The translations under genes and the position numbers were made by a program. From Candidatus Latescibacterota bacterium (lineage in GTDB: Bacteria; Latescibacterota; UBA2968; GCA-2709665), in NCBI GenBank assembly GCA_021295655.1, contig JAGWBX010000031.1:1-44501 (forward strand): DNA of 44,501 nt, in the 5' to 3' direction. Position 1 is the stretch's first letter, and each line of letters begins with the position of its first letter. The notes below the pieces were generated by a model. The model had not been told where the DNA came from. It ran no database searches and saw only the letters and a list, made by a program, of their open reading frames with translations. This document shows positions 1 to 7,924 of the stretch, piece after piece.

Positions 1-537
1 GCGGTGGCGGATGAACTCGGTGCGCTTTCCGGCATGTATCAGGAACTCGGCCACGCCGTACTGAAGAAACGCCCATTCCTCAATATGGAAGCGCTACACT
101 CGGTGGTCGCTACGCACATGAGCCACGGGGAAGCAGAGAAACTCTACGTGCAGATGTTCGTTCCGATCGACCTCAATAAAGCCAGCAACGCGGAGATGCT
201 CCTCGTGCCGGGTGTGGGAGAAAAGATCGCGCACGAGTTTGAGGAGTACCGCCCGTATACGGCCATCGCGCAATGGAAGCGTGAGATGGGTAAATACGTG
301 GACGATGCCGAGATCGAACGCATGGGAAGATACGTCTTCGTGCCCATCGACCTGAACACGGCCACCAGAGACGAGATCCTCGCTATCCCCGGCGTGGGCA
401 GGCGCATGGCGCACGAGTTCGAGGAGTACCGTCCATATACGAGCCTGGAACAGTTCCGACGGGAGATCGGCAAGTACGTGGACGACCGTGAGGTCGCGCG
501 CCTGGAACGGTACGTAGAAATCCGACCGCAGGATTGA
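1..537 (+). CDS. Tandem helix-hairpin-helix (ComEA-type) protein, 5' end outside window
   Basis: The frame is open at the first base, so the true start may lie upstream; a GTG at 4 is the first possible start inside the window. The protein holds two near-identical units of about 59 residues in tandem. Each begins VPIDLN, continues through a helix-hairpin-helix core (VPGVGEKIAHEFEEYRPY, then IPGVGRRMAHEFEEYRPY) and ends with GKYVDD. LN.A..(D/E)(I/M)L..PG(V/I)G is the signature of ComEA/PulK-like HhH modules, which usually bind DNA backbone without sequence specificity. The two copies probably arose by internal duplication. No catalytic domain or membrane segment is visible in this part. Function beyond probable DNA or protein binding is unknown. 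It ends just before a strong hairpin. Confidence 0.8.
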   Translation, partial: AVADELGALSGMYQELGHAVLKKRPFLNMEALHSVVATHMSHGEAEKLYVQMFVPIDLNKASNAEMLLVPGVGEKIAHEFEEYRPYTAIAQWKREMGKYVDDAEIERMGRYVFVPIDLNTATRDEILAIPGVGRRMAHEFEEYRPYTSLEQFRREIGKYVDDREVARLERYVEIRPQD

Positions 538-574
538 GGCAGATCTCCGACGACTTTCAGGCCGCCTGCGCAAA

Positions 575-610
575 ACAAGACCCCGCGACGCAATATCCGC
601 GGGGTCTTGT
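575..610. terminator. Bidirectional rho-independent-type hairpin
   Basis: ACAAGACCCCGCG (575-587) and CGCGGGGTCTTGT (598-610) form a perfect 13-bp stem with a 10-nt loop. It sits between the convergent HhH gene (ends 537, plus) and higA-like gene (ends 636, minus). The minus-strand transcript reads TTGTTTTG after the stem, a modest U-rich tail. A similar AGACCCCG...GGGTCT stem recurs after coaE (8193-8222). Confidence 0.75.
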
Positions 611-635
611 CGTATCCGGTGCGTGAGGCCCGCTT

Positions 636-941
636 TCAGCCGGTCTCGTACCGCTGAACGTTGATATCGCCTGCCCGGGCTCGCATCCGCGCAACGTCGT
701 ACCACGCCTGCATCCTAAGGGGCATCTCCATGTTTGCGTCGAAGGACTTCTCGATACGCAGAGCCATCTCCGCCGACAGGGACGCGTGTCCGTTCAGCAG
801 AGCCGAGAGCGTCGCACGTCGGACACCAAGTATCCGCGCCGCCTGCGTCACGCTCAACCCCAATTCCTCGATGACCTCGGTTCGGATAAAATCGCCCGGA
901 TGCGATGGGGTCAGATTGATGTTTATATCCCTGATCGCCAT
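636..941 (-). CDS. higA: HigA-family antitoxin, third gene of the TA module
   Basis: Predicted HigA/VapI-type antitoxin of 101 residues. After a short lead comes the family opening TPSHPGDFIRTEVIEELGLS, then a helix-turn-helix (VTQAARILGVRRATLSALLNG) and the conserved tail SAEMALRIEKSF..NMEMPLRMQAWYDVAR. The ATG at 939-941 was chosen because the family starts a few residues before TPSHPG; upstream sequence in frame does not look like protein. It lies 37 bp downstream of the ParE-type toxin, mirroring higB-higA order, but that toxin already has a Phd partner. It probably binds DNA and may co-regulate the module or neutralise the toxin. No clear Shine-Dalgarno is seen before this start. Confidence 0.88.
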   Translation of the reverse strand: MAIRDININLTPSHPGDFIRTEVIEELGLSVTQAARILGVRRATLSALLNGHASLSAEMALRIEKSFDANMEMPLRMQAWYDVARMRARAGDINVQRYETG

Positions 942-978
942 TGGTGTTAGGCATTGAGGTCGAAGGATCCAATCAGCC

Positions 979-1305
979 CTATGCCTGTAGAAGACGCCGC
1001 TGCAACAGCGTCTGCATGTCACGACGCCCATCCACGATGACTAACACGTAGACTGTATCCTCGGTCACCCTATAAATAATGCGATAGGGCTTGAAGAAGA
1101 CTTCCCGGTACTCTCGCACCCCGATGTCAAGCAACTCTGCTGGATAGCTTCCGCGCTGTGGATGCTCGGATAGGGCCTGAAAAGCACTTTCGATCCGGTC
1201 CAGCACGTAATCCGCGCTGGCTGGCGAATCGTGTCGGTAGATATAATCGGAAATCTCTTCCAGGTCGCGGACGGCGTCATCGGTCAACTCGACTTGAATG
1301 GACAT
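979..1305 (-). CDS. RelE/ParE-superfamily toxin
   Basis: A 108-residue toxin of the RelE/ParE fold. It opens with a beta strand (IQVELTDDAVRDLEEISDYI), followed by the two-helix segment PASADYVLDRIESAFQALSEHP and the strand-rich C-terminal half FKPYRIIYRVTEDTVYVLVIVDGRRD. The YRIIYRV...VLVI.DGRRD pattern fits ParE-like members; whether it targets gyrase (ParE) or ribosomal mRNA (RelE) cannot be told from sequence. Its ATG (1303-1305) overlaps the stop of the Phd antitoxin in TGATG, so translation is probably coupled. A HigA-family antitoxin follows. It appears intact. Confidence 0.88.
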   Translation of the reverse strand: MSIQVELTDDAVRDLEEISDYIYRHDSPASADYVLDRIESAFQALSEHPQRGSYPAELLDIGVREYREVFFKPYRIIYRVTEDTVYVLVIVDGRRDMQTLLQRRLLQA

Positions 1306-1580
1306 CAGCGATCCCGTGTCCGCTCCCGAAGCCGCGTGATCACGTCCGCCGCTGCTTCCACCTGGCCAGCCTCAATCTGGCGGTTGCCCAATGCGAGCAT
1401 CTTGAGCAGTGCCATCGTCTCCTGTGTCTGTTCAAAGCTGTCAATGTCTTGCAGCACCACCTTGGCTTCGCCATTCTGGGTGATGACCATGGGTTCTCGC
1501 TGCTCGCCAAGCGTGCGTACAATCTCTGACACGTGGGCCTTGAGGTAGCTGATTGGCTTGATCTGGCTGGACAGTTTCAT
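1305..1580 (-). CDS. Phd/YefM-family antitoxin
   Basis: A 91-residue antitoxin. The N-terminal half has the Phd/YefM DNA-binding pattern: ISYLKAHVSEIVRTLGEQREPMVITQNGEAKVVLQDIDSFE. The charged C-terminal tail (ALGNRQIEAGQVEAAADVITRLRERT) is the usual toxin-binding region. The start is the ATG at 1578-1580, preceded by a GGGGGT purine stretch. The reading frame stays open far upstream, but that part is unlike protein. It is the first gene of phd-parE-higA. Phd proteins repress their own promoter, and a TATAG-N-CTATA palindrome lies 25 bp upstream. Confidence 0.9.
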   Translation of the reverse strand: MKLSSQIKPISYLKAHVSEIVRTLGEQREPMVITQNGEAKVVLQDIDSFEQTQETMALLKMLALGNRQIEAGQVEAAADVITRLRERTRDR

Positions 1581-1601
1581 GGGCACCCCCTTTCCAGTCC
1601 A

Positions 1602-1630
1602 AATATAGTCTATAAACAGGTCCGATACAA
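1602..1630 (-). promoter_or_regulatory. Putative promoter and autoregulatory operator of the TA module
   Basis: Read on the minus strand, TTGTAT (1630-1625) and TATATT (1607-1602) are separated by 17 bp. The -10 overlaps an 11-bp palindrome, TATAGTCTATA (1604-1614), a plausible Phd-type operator. The phd ATG follows about 20 bp downstream. Pattern-based only. Confidence 0.5.
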
Positions 1631-1756
1631 GCGCCAATTTCGCGGGTCGCAGACGCGTCAAACCCAACCAGTCCTCTTCGATACCCTTTCCAATGCGCCG
1701 GTTGCGCTTCCATTCGGTATCGCTACGGTTTTCTTGCTGCAAGTTAAACTTCAAGA

Positions 1757-1810
1757 TTGACCTGGACCCATCGAAGTCATATATAGTAAGTACCCGTACG
1801 TAATTCGTAC
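1757..1810 (+). promoter_or_regulatory. Putative promoter and palindrome upstream of the antiporter gene
   Basis: TTGACC (1757-1762) is followed after 17 bp by TATATA (1780-1785); TATAGT two bases on is an alternative -10. Just downstream, GTACG (1796-1800) and CGTAC (1806-1810) form an inverted repeat around TAATT, a possible operator at the transcript start. The antiporter start codon is 90 bp further on. Confidence 0.5.
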
Positions 1811-1899
1811 CATTTCCGTGCATATTCCCGCCGTACAAATGGCTGGCTGACCCATCCCGGGGCCGCGGGTTGCATTGATTTCTCCTGGAGGCAGAACGC

Positions 1900-3549
1900 G
1901 TGCATGAATTCGATTTTCTCGGGGATCTGATAATCATACTGGGTTCGGCGGTCCTGGTTGCAACGGTATTGCGCCGCGCGGGCATCCCGTCTATCGCCGG
2001 GCTGATTCTTGCGGGCGCCCTCGCGGGACCCACGGCGCTTGGTCTGGTGGACGACACGCACCAGGTCGAGATGATGGCCGAGGTCGGGATTGCCCTCCTG
2101 CTCTTCGGGATCGGTCTGGAACTCTCACTGAGCCATATGAGGCGCATGTGGAATGCCATCCTGCTGGGCGGCGGCATCCAGGTGGCCGCCACGATCCTTT
2201 GCACCGCGGCCGCCGCGAGCTGGTTCGGCATGACACCGGGGCCTGCCGTGTTTCTGGGCTTCATTGTTGCGGTCTCCAGCACGGCCATTGTGCTGCGAGG
2301 GCTTTCGAGCCGGGGTGAACTGGACGCACCGCACGGCCGCCTGGCAGTCGGCATCCTGATCTTCCAGGACCTGTGTGTGGTGCCGATGATTCTGGCGGTG
2401 CCGTTTCTGGCAGGTCAGGATGGTACCACGAGGGAAATCGCGGTCGCTGCCGGTACGGGCCTTGCCATTCTGGCCGGTGTGCTTGTTGCAGCCAACCGAA
2501 TCGTCCCCTACATACTCGGGTTCGTTGCCAGGTCTCGAGAGAGAGAACTGTTTGTCCTCACGGTGTTCCTCGTGTGTTTCGGAACTGCGTGGGTTCTCTC
2601 GATGGCGGGAATATCGCTGGCGCTCGGGGCGTTCCTTGCGGGCCTGATCGTTGCCGGCAGCGAGTTTCGTCACCAGGCGATGTCGGACCTGATCCCTGTG
2701 CGCGAAGCCTTCGCGAGCGTGTTTTTCGTATCCGTGGGCATGCTGCTGGATGTCTCGGCAGTGTTCGAGCACCTGCTTCCAACGCTCGGGCTTTGCGGCC
2801 TGATTCTGATCGGCAAGTTCGCGATCGTATTCATCATGGGGCTGGTTCTCCGGCTGCCGCTCCGCGTGGCGATCCTTTCCGCGGCCACGCTGTGCCAGAT
2901 CGGCGAGTTCTCATTCGTCCTCCTGAACGCGGCCTCCGGAACCGGCCTCCTCGGCGCAGCACTATCCCATAACCTTCTCCTCGCGATCATCCTGTCCATG
3001 TTGCTCACGCCCATCGCCATCGCCTTCGCCCCTCACCTGGCGCTCGGGGTCACCCGAATTCCGTGGCTCAACCGGATTCTGGACGCCGAGCCCCCAGGGG
3101 TCGACACGCACGAACCGCACAGCGACCACGTTATCGTCGCCGGTTACGGCCGGGCGGGCCGGGAAGTCTGCCACGCGGCCCGGGACGCGGGGTTCGCCTG
3201 CGTCGCGGTTGACGTCAACGTGGACAACGTACGCAAGGCGCACGCGGCAGGAGACCTGGCGGTGTACGGCGACGTCACCCAGCCGGAAGTCCTGGAAGAA
3301 CTCGGGTGCAGGGATGCGCGTCTGGTTGTGGTGACAATCAACGACACCCGGGCCACCGAGGTTGCCGTCCGCGCGGTCCGGCGCGCGGCCACGGACACGC
3401 CCATCATTGCGCGTACCATGTACGATATGGACGAGACGTCGCTGCGTGACGCGGGCGCCACCCGCGTTATCACGGCCGAAGCAACCACCAGCGACGTGGT
3501 TGTCGACACATGTCTTGCGGAACTGGGATCGCGAAACGCGGAGATGTAG
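1900..3549 (+). CDS. CPA2-family monovalent cation:H+ antiporter with RCK domain
   Basis: A 549-residue inner-membrane antiporter of the KefB/KefC-like CPA2 family. It should exchange Na+ or K+ for H+. Residues 1-390 hold about a dozen hydrophobic helices, with family motifs such as GLILAGALAGP, the LLLFGIGLELS stretch, SSTAIVLRGL and the FQDLCVVP helix. A cytoplasmic RCK_N (TrkA-N) Rossmann domain begins near residue 405 with HVIVAGYGRAGREV and continues to VVVTINDT and RVITAEATTSD; it should sense nucleotide or ligand and gate transport. The GTG at 1900 is the start, 7 bp after a CTGGAGG ribosome site; the nearby ATG at 1904 is out of frame. The RCK domain lacks a following TrkA-C, as in many relatives. 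Confidence 0.92.
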   Translation: MHEFDFLGDLIIILGSAVLVATVLRRAGIPSIAGLILAGALAGPTALGLVDDTHQVEMMAEVGIALLLFGIGLELSLSHMRRMWNAILLGGGIQVAATILCTAAAASWFGMTPGPAVFLGFIVAVSSTAIVLRGLSSRGELDAPHGRLAVGILIFQDLCVVPMILAVPFLAGQDGTTREIAVAAGTGLAILAGVLVAANRIVPYILGFVARSRERELFVLTVFLVCFGTAWVLSMAGISLALGAFLAGLIVAGSEFRHQAMSDLIPVREAFASVFFVSVGMLLDVSAVFEHLLPTLGLCGLILIGKFAIVFIMGLVLRLPLRVAILSAATLCQIGEFSFVLLNAASGTGLLGAALSHNLLLAIILSMLLTPIAIAFAPHLALGVTRIPWLNRILDAEPPGVDTHEPHSDHVIVAGYGRAGREVCHAARDAGFACVAVDVNVDNVRKAHAAGDLAVYGDVTQPEVLEELGCRDARLVVVTINDTRATEVAVRAVRRAATDTPIIARTMYDMDETSLRDAGATRVITAEATTSDVVVDTCLAELGSRNAEM

Positions 3550-3592
3550 CATCAAGACGTAAAACCACACTCGAGGACGCGGATAATGTAGG

Positions 3593-3610
3593 GGCGACCG
3601 GCCGGTCGCC
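3593..3610. repeat. 18-bp perfect palindrome
   Basis: GGCGACCGG followed directly by CCGGTCGCC. It is preceded by GTAGG and lies 44 bp past the antiporter stop. The unit resembles dispersed palindromic repeats of the GTAGGGGCGACC type found in several uncultured phyla, which is recalled rather than checked. It may also act as a transcript-end hairpin. Confidence 0.6.
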
Positions 3611-3675
3611 ACTCCCAAAACCAGGCAACTGTCATACTTACTTCGTTGTGTTAAGCGCCAACACTTCAATTGCAG

Positions 3676-3696
3676 GGGCAACCCTTGTGGTTGCCC
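3676..3696. repeat. Second intergenic palindromic repeat unit
   Basis: GGGCAACC (3676-3683), a CTTGT loop, and GGTTGCCC (3689-3696). It is of the same general class as the palindrome at 3593 and 66 bp from it. Together they suggest an intergenic home for a dispersed repeat family. Confidence 0.55.
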
Positions 3697-3739
3697 TCGT
3701 CGTTTTCGCCTCCCATTACCGCCGCATACTCCAGGAGAC

Positions 3740-3770
3740 AAGACCCCGCCGGCCAAACCCATCGGGTCTT
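3740..3770 (+). terminator. Imperfect AAGACCC hairpin
   Basis: AAGACCC (3740-3746) pairs with GGGTCTT (3764-3770) and is followed by TCCT. It resembles the stronger stems at 575-610 and 8193-8222. It could end antiporter transcripts before the Sel1 gene. The rest of the 3550-3958 gap shows no gene. Confidence 0.45.
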
Positions 3771-3958
3771 TCCTGTACAGAACCGTAGGCCACATCTGTC
3801 GAAAAATGCGACACATAGGAATCGGGGTTAAAGTGCCCATCGATGCCGACTGACATATTCCATACGCATCCAATAGACGCACGCCGGGACGACGTGGAGT
3901 GGGATAATACCTCGATCAGTGTATGGAGCGAGTGTCTGTCTAAGGGAGCCAGAAGATC

Positions 3959-4741
3959 GTGTACCGGCGAACAGTTTTAGCAACTACCGTCCTCGCGTTT
4001 CTCTTGCTTGCCTCGGCGGGTCTGGCGGAAGAACAAGGCGACGTGGACGTGGAGGATCTGCGGCGGCGCGCCCTGAAAGGCGAGGCCGAAGCGCAATACC
4101 TGCTTGGGATCATGTCCGCCAACGCCCTTGGCGCCAAACAGGACTTCGCGGAGGCGGTCAGATGGTACCGTCTCGCCGCCAGGCAGGGTCATGCGGCGGC
4201 GCAGACCGGCCTCGGGTGGATGTACGCACACGGCCTGGGGCTGAAAAGAGACGACGCACAGGCAGTCAAATGGTACCGTGCCGCCGCCGCTCAAGGACAC
4301 GCCGACGCCCGGTTCAACCTGGGAACGGCTTACGCCCGTGGCCGCGGCGTGCAGAGAGATCTCGCGAAAGCGGTTGAAAATTACCGCTTTGCAGCGAACC
4401 AGAGCCACGCCGGCGCGCAATACCTCCTTGGGATTACGTACGCCAACGCCCGCGGGGTGCCCCGCGACTATGCTGAGGCGTTCAGGTGGTTCCGCCGCGC
4501 TGTCGATCAGGGCTTTGCACGAGCGCGATCCCAAATCGGGATGATGTACGCCATGGGTCTGGGCGTGGAGCGGGACGACATCACAGCCCACGCCCATTGC
4601 AGTCTGGCCGCCGCTGCCGGAGACAGCCTGGGCAGCGTTGTGCGTAACAATCTGGAAAAGTCGATGACGCCCGCGCAGATCGCCCAGGCCCGCCAACTCG
4701 CCGAGCAGTGGCGAAAGAAAGCCGGGAACGTGAAGGAATAA
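3959..4741 (+). CDS. Secreted Sel1-repeat (SLR/TPR-like) protein
   Basis: A 260-residue exported protein. Residues 1-23 are a signal peptide (basic MYRR, a hydrophobic stretch, then SAGLA cleavage). From about residue 43 it has five consecutive 36-residue Sel1-like repeats with the pattern A.AQ..LG.MYA.G.GV.RD.A.AV.WYR.AA.QGH. The last repeat is diverged (AHAHCSLAAAAGD), followed by a basic tail. Such helical solenoids act as scaffolds for protein contacts in the periplasm or outside the cell; no enzyme motif is present. The start is GTG at 3959, 10 bp after AAGGGAG. The partner is unknown. Confidence 0.88.
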   Translation: MYRRTVLATTVLAFLLLASAGLAEEQGDVDVEDLRRRALKGEAEAQYLLGIMSANALGAKQDFAEAVRWYRLAARQGHAAAQTGLGWMYAHGLGLKRDDAQAVKWYRAAAAQGHADARFNLGTAYARGRGVQRDLAKAVENYRFAANQSHAGAQYLLGITYANARGVPRDYAEAFRWFRRAVDQGFARARSQIGMMYAMGLGVERDDITAHAHCSLAAAAGDSLGSVVRNNLEKSMTPAQIAQARQLAEQWRKKAGNVKE

Positions 4742-4777
4742 ACGGTGCGGATACCCCCACAGCCGCAGGAGGCCGCG

Positions 4778-4797
4778 ACTCCCCCTTAACGGGGAGT
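4778..4797 (+). terminator. Weak hairpin after the Sel1 gene
   Basis: ACTCCCC (4778-4784) pairs with GGGGAGT (4791-4797) around a 6-nt loop, 37 bp after the Sel1 stop. There is no U tract, so intrinsic termination is uncertain. Confidence 0.35.
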
Positions 4798-4879
4798 GGG
4801 AGCGCCGGGCGCTTCCAGGATATATACACCCGCCTCCGTACCGTGATGGTTGGATTCGCTCTCGGCGCCGCGGCGTTAC

Positions 4880-5503
4880 TCAATCAGCCAACTGTCTCTT
4901 GCTCAGATCCATGGAAACGGAAAGTCGAGGATCTCCAATAGGGTCGCCCTGCCTCGGATGTTCGAGAAACGTAATGCTATCATAGAAGTCATCCAACGCC
5001 ACAAATACGCCGTATTGTTCAGCCCATTCCCTCATCCTTCGATTGCAGCTGTACTTCCACGAAACGACCTCAATACGCCATCCCCGCTTCTGCATTCGAG
5101 ACAAATCGGCGTGAAATCCAACGCCATCCAAAAAGCCCGCGCCATCGCCGGTCAACATGACGACTGTGCCTGGGTCTCCGTTATTGTCGAAACCATCACG
5201 CAACATTTCTGTCTGCAATATCTGGTCTACTCCCTGTTCGCGTCCATACAGGGTACCTCGTTCCAGCAGCTTCACCTCCACACCGCTGTTTTCCAATCGA
5301 TTCCAGACGCTTCTCAATTCAGGTGGGACCGAACCTGCTGCAACAGCCCGCCTGACAGTTCGCCCCGCGTGCGCCAACTTCAACATATTCGGGAAATGTA
5401 TCCGTACGCGTGATCGGGCTGCTTCGCCTTCCCTGTCAACAGCAACGTCCTGAGCGCCAATAAAGATGTTAGAATTATCCCAATAGATGAAAACACCGTC
5501 CAT
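4880..5503 (-). CDS. NYN-domain (PIN-like) putative RNase
   Basis: A 207-residue protein that opens directly with the NYN/DUF88 (LabA-like) fold: GVFIYWDNSNIFIG, with Asp9 and Asn12 at the usual metal-binding place. Further acidic positions of the fold are visible in VVMLTGDGAGFLDGV and later VALDDFYDS. NYN domains are PIN-like metal-dependent nucleases, usually acting on RNA. The last 30 residues are a variable tail. It stands alone on the minus strand in an accessory region with toxin-antitoxin genes and gene remnants, so a stress or defence role is possible but not shown. It appears full length. Confidence 0.8.
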   Translation of the reverse strand: MDGVFIYWDNSNIFIGAQDVAVDREGEAARSRVRIHFPNMLKLAHAGRTVRRAVAAGSVPPELRSVWNRLENSGVEVKLLERGTLYGREQGVDQILQTEMLRDGFDNNGDPGTVVMLTGDGAGFLDGVGFHADLSRMQKRGWRIEVVSWKYSCNRRMREWAEQYGVFVALDDFYDSITFLEHPRQGDPIGDPRLSVSMDLSKRQLAD

Positions 5504-5737
5504 CTTTCGTTACCCCCGTATCTTGCCAATCCGTGAATCGACAGGTCGTTCCATTGTGGCAGGCAATTCGGCCCCTTATTTCTCCCGTACACGTGCCGTT
5601 TGCGTTTGCATCTCGTTTCCCATCCTCTACATCTCCACTCGCAGTGTCACCAATCAAGCTTGTCGATTGTCCTGCATCTGCAGCAATCCGTTTTTGGAAA
5701 TCTCCACAATTTCATGGCGACTTGTCAAGTAGAAACG

Positions 5738-6073
5738 TCGTTTCGATCCGCCGGCACGCTTTGCTACCTCGTCGGCCTGAAGGATCCGGAACATGCTGCC
5801 TCAGGCCCAATGGGCGGCGCCATCCTGGAAACGGCGGTCCTGTCTGAAATCGTTCGGACCTTGACCCCTCGCGGTATTGACCCGCAGGTCTATTTCCGGA
5901 GAACCACGGCGGGAACGGAAGTCGATTTCCTGGTTCACACAGGCGCCGGGATCGTTCCCATCGAGGTAAAGTTGTCCGCTACGCCACGCCCGGCTATGGC
6001 CTCCGCTATCAGGAAATTCCAGCGCGACAGGAAAGGCGGATCGAAACCGGGTTACGTCGTGCATCCGGGCGAG
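5738..6073 (+). pseudogene. C-terminal remnant of an AAA+ ATPase with DUF4143 domain
   Basis: An open stretch of about 112 codons matches only the DUF4143 end of the common AAA+ ATPase family. The visible pieces are AGTLCYLVGLKDPEH, GGAILETAVLSEIVRTL, VYFRRTTAGTEVDFLV and VPIEVKLSATPRP, ending GYVVHPGE. The P-loop and most of the protein are missing, and upstream sequence in this frame is not protein-like. It aligns by eye with the intact copy at 36729-37913. No start codon or ribosome site belongs to it, so it is a decayed fragment. It converges on the HigA-SIR2 gene, leaving 17 bp between them. Confidence 0.7.
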
Positions 6074-6090
6074 ACTTCCGCATCGGCCGC

Positions 6091-7605
6091 TCAGCCATTC
6101 GCACGTTGTGCGATGGTTTCCACGAACTCCGGGGCTTCGACTTCCTCAAACCTCTTTTCTATAATTGAAATCGAATCGTTGCGCTTCCATTCATCCCAAT
6201 GCTTACGGATGGCGCCGCGGGCGTTCTCGACCAGCCTTCCCGCTTCCGGGTGAACGATCACGAACCGCCTTCCCGATCTTTCAAAGTACCAGTCGACCAT
6301 CTCGTTGTTGATTCCTTTGTCGCCGAAGCTGTAACCGCAGACGACCACTGTATTCGCTTCGCCAAGAGTCGACCTAAAGCGATGGTGGAGTTCGCGAAAT
6401 ATCCCTGAGCCATATTCCGAGAGCTTGTTGAATGTGCCGATCAACAGCAACCTTGGGATATCTTCCGCGTACAGGAAGCCGCCGTCAACCTCGATACGTT
6501 GCGGATAGAGCTTTGGCGGGATGCGTCTGACCTTCCCGTCCCTGTAGCGATACCAGTCTACAGAACCATGCAGTTTCAGGAATGGAATCTTCACCTCCGA
6601 CGTGAGGTCGCCATTCCAGAATGAAATGTCATCCTCGCCGACCGAGAATCCGTCGGCGAGTGCAATATTCCGGCCCTTCAGATAGGTCTCGACGTGGGTA
6701 TCGTGACAGAGCGTCGATATACTCGTGACGTTGAAGGCCTTGCACGCGTGTTCGATTGCATTCAGATGGTGTAATCGTTCCTCCTGCGGCCGGTGAATAA
6801 GCAGGCACTGTCTGACGACGTCCGCAATATAGTTGCACGACTCCCACAATGCGCCTCCCAGGTTGTCCGGAACACCCGGTTCGGAAAACTCTCCGTTGCC
6901 TTCGTTTGTTCCCAATGCAGACCGGATCAGCTTCGGCCAGTCGGCTCTCAGGCTGTCAACAAACCGGCAAATGGCCGGGTTCTCTGTTTCGCCCAACTCC
7001 TCATCCACTGCCTGCCGCGCGAGGAAATAGATATCCTCATAATTTACCGTCCTGTCGACATACCTGGTCAGGTGGGGCTTCGCTTCGTCAAGCAGCCGAC
7101 TTACCATGCTGTTTGGTAGCCTTACCGCGGCGGCGCCTGGTTCATCTCCACCAACGATATAGAAGCACCCGTCGCTGTGCCGGGTAACGCCACGGCCCGA
7201 AACAACAATGTCGGTCAGTTCCTGCATGGTCGGAAAGCCCGCGGCTACAGACGCGCCCGCACCCAGCAACAATGCGATATTCGTATTCCTGTAAACACCA
7301 TGTCCTTCCCACAACGTGGGTTGAGGCTGATAGCGCTCGACTTCGATGCTGTCTTCCTGCTGGCGGGCCTGCAGGAGATCGTAGGCCGTCTGCCTGCGCA
7401 ACCAGTACTCGGCATCGGACCACCCGGCCTTCTCCAATCGAATTGCCATCTCCGGAGAGATGGCCGCGTGCCCGTTGAGCACCCGGGATAGCGTGTGTCG
7501 AGCCACGCCCAACACCCTTGCGGCGTCGGTGACGGTGAGGCACAGCGGGTCGAGCCAGTTCTCGACGATACTGAGACCGGGATGAGGCGGTTTCTCCATA
7601 GCCAT
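6091..7605 (-). CDS. HigA antitoxin-SIR2 fusion protein, candidate defence gene
   Basis: A 504-residue two-part protein. Residues 1-95 are a complete HigA-like antitoxin: [27 protein letters not shown] and [20 protein letters not shown] (helix-turn-helix), then [12 protein letters not shown]. Residues 108-500 are a SIR2-like domain: nucleotide-binding GAGAS at 115-119, TLCHD at 298-302 where relatives usually have a TxN-D motif, KLHGS with His346, and [11 protein letters not shown] at 424-434. SIR2 domains in this branch often hydrolyse NAD+ in anti-phage systems. The cysteine at the usual asparagine position could weaken catalysis or mark a different chemistry. ATG at 7603-7605 follows a GAGGT site by 7 bp. 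No higB toxin gene is seen upstream. A self-regulating NADase is an inference. Confidence 0.85.
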   Translation of the reverse strand: MAMEKPPHPGLSIVENWLDPLCLTVTDAARVLGVARHTLSRVLNGHAAISPEMAIRLEKAGWSDAEYWLRRQTAYDLLQARQQEDSIEVERYQPQPTLWEGHGVYRNTNIALLLGAGASVAAGFPTMQELTDIVVSGRGVTRHSDGCFYIVGGDEPGAAAVRLPNSMVSRLLDEAKPHLTRYVDRTVNYEDIYFLARQAVDEELGETENPAICRFVDSLRADWPKLIRSALGTNEGNGEFSEPGVPDNLGGALWESCNYIADVVRQCLLIHRPQEERLHHLNAIEHACKAFNVTSISTLCHDTHVETYLKGRNIALADGFSVGEDDISFWNGDLTSEVKIPFLKLHGSVDWYRYRDGKVRRIPPKLYPQRIEVDGGFLYAEDIPRLLLIGTFNKLSEYGSGIFRELHHRFRSTLGEANTVVVCGYSFGDKGINNEMVDWYFERSGRRFVIVHPEAGRLVENARGAIRKHWDEWKRNDSISIIEKRFEEVEAPEFVETIAQRANG

Positions 7606-7924
7606 GATATCTACCTCGCGCTGGTTGTGATTTTACAGCTCGACGCCGTACGCGGCACCCGTCGCACATTTTCAAGCTGATTCGGCAGTCGACTGATTCA
7701 CAACAAGTTACAATCCCGGAAGATCGGGCAAGGGGGAGTGACTTCGAAGAAATTCAATCGTGGGAGGGCGTTCTCCAGGGCATCTCCGGGCGGGGACTCT
7801 GCGGATTAAACGTGTCGTTTCATGAAGCAAAGGGCCGCGTTTATGCGGAATGCCGCATTTTCATGAATGTATCGCGTGACGGTACGCATGTCAAATGGAT
7901 TGTTGCAGTGTTGGAATATGAGAC
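7606..7924. other. Leader region of the HigA-SIR2 gene, no confident gene
   Basis: No toxin gene is recognisable here on the minus strand, where higB would be expected. A small hairpin, ATGCGG (7843-7848) with CCGCAT (7853-7858) followed by TTTTC, could stop plus-strand transcripts. A plus-strand frame through 7743-7970 is open for dozens of codons but has no ribosome site and no family I recognise. Confidence 0.4.

Noticed and set aside
2962..3882. 306-codon minus-strand frame over the antiporter 3' end
   Set aside because: Antisense to the RCK domain and running across the palindromic repeats; no recognisable domain.
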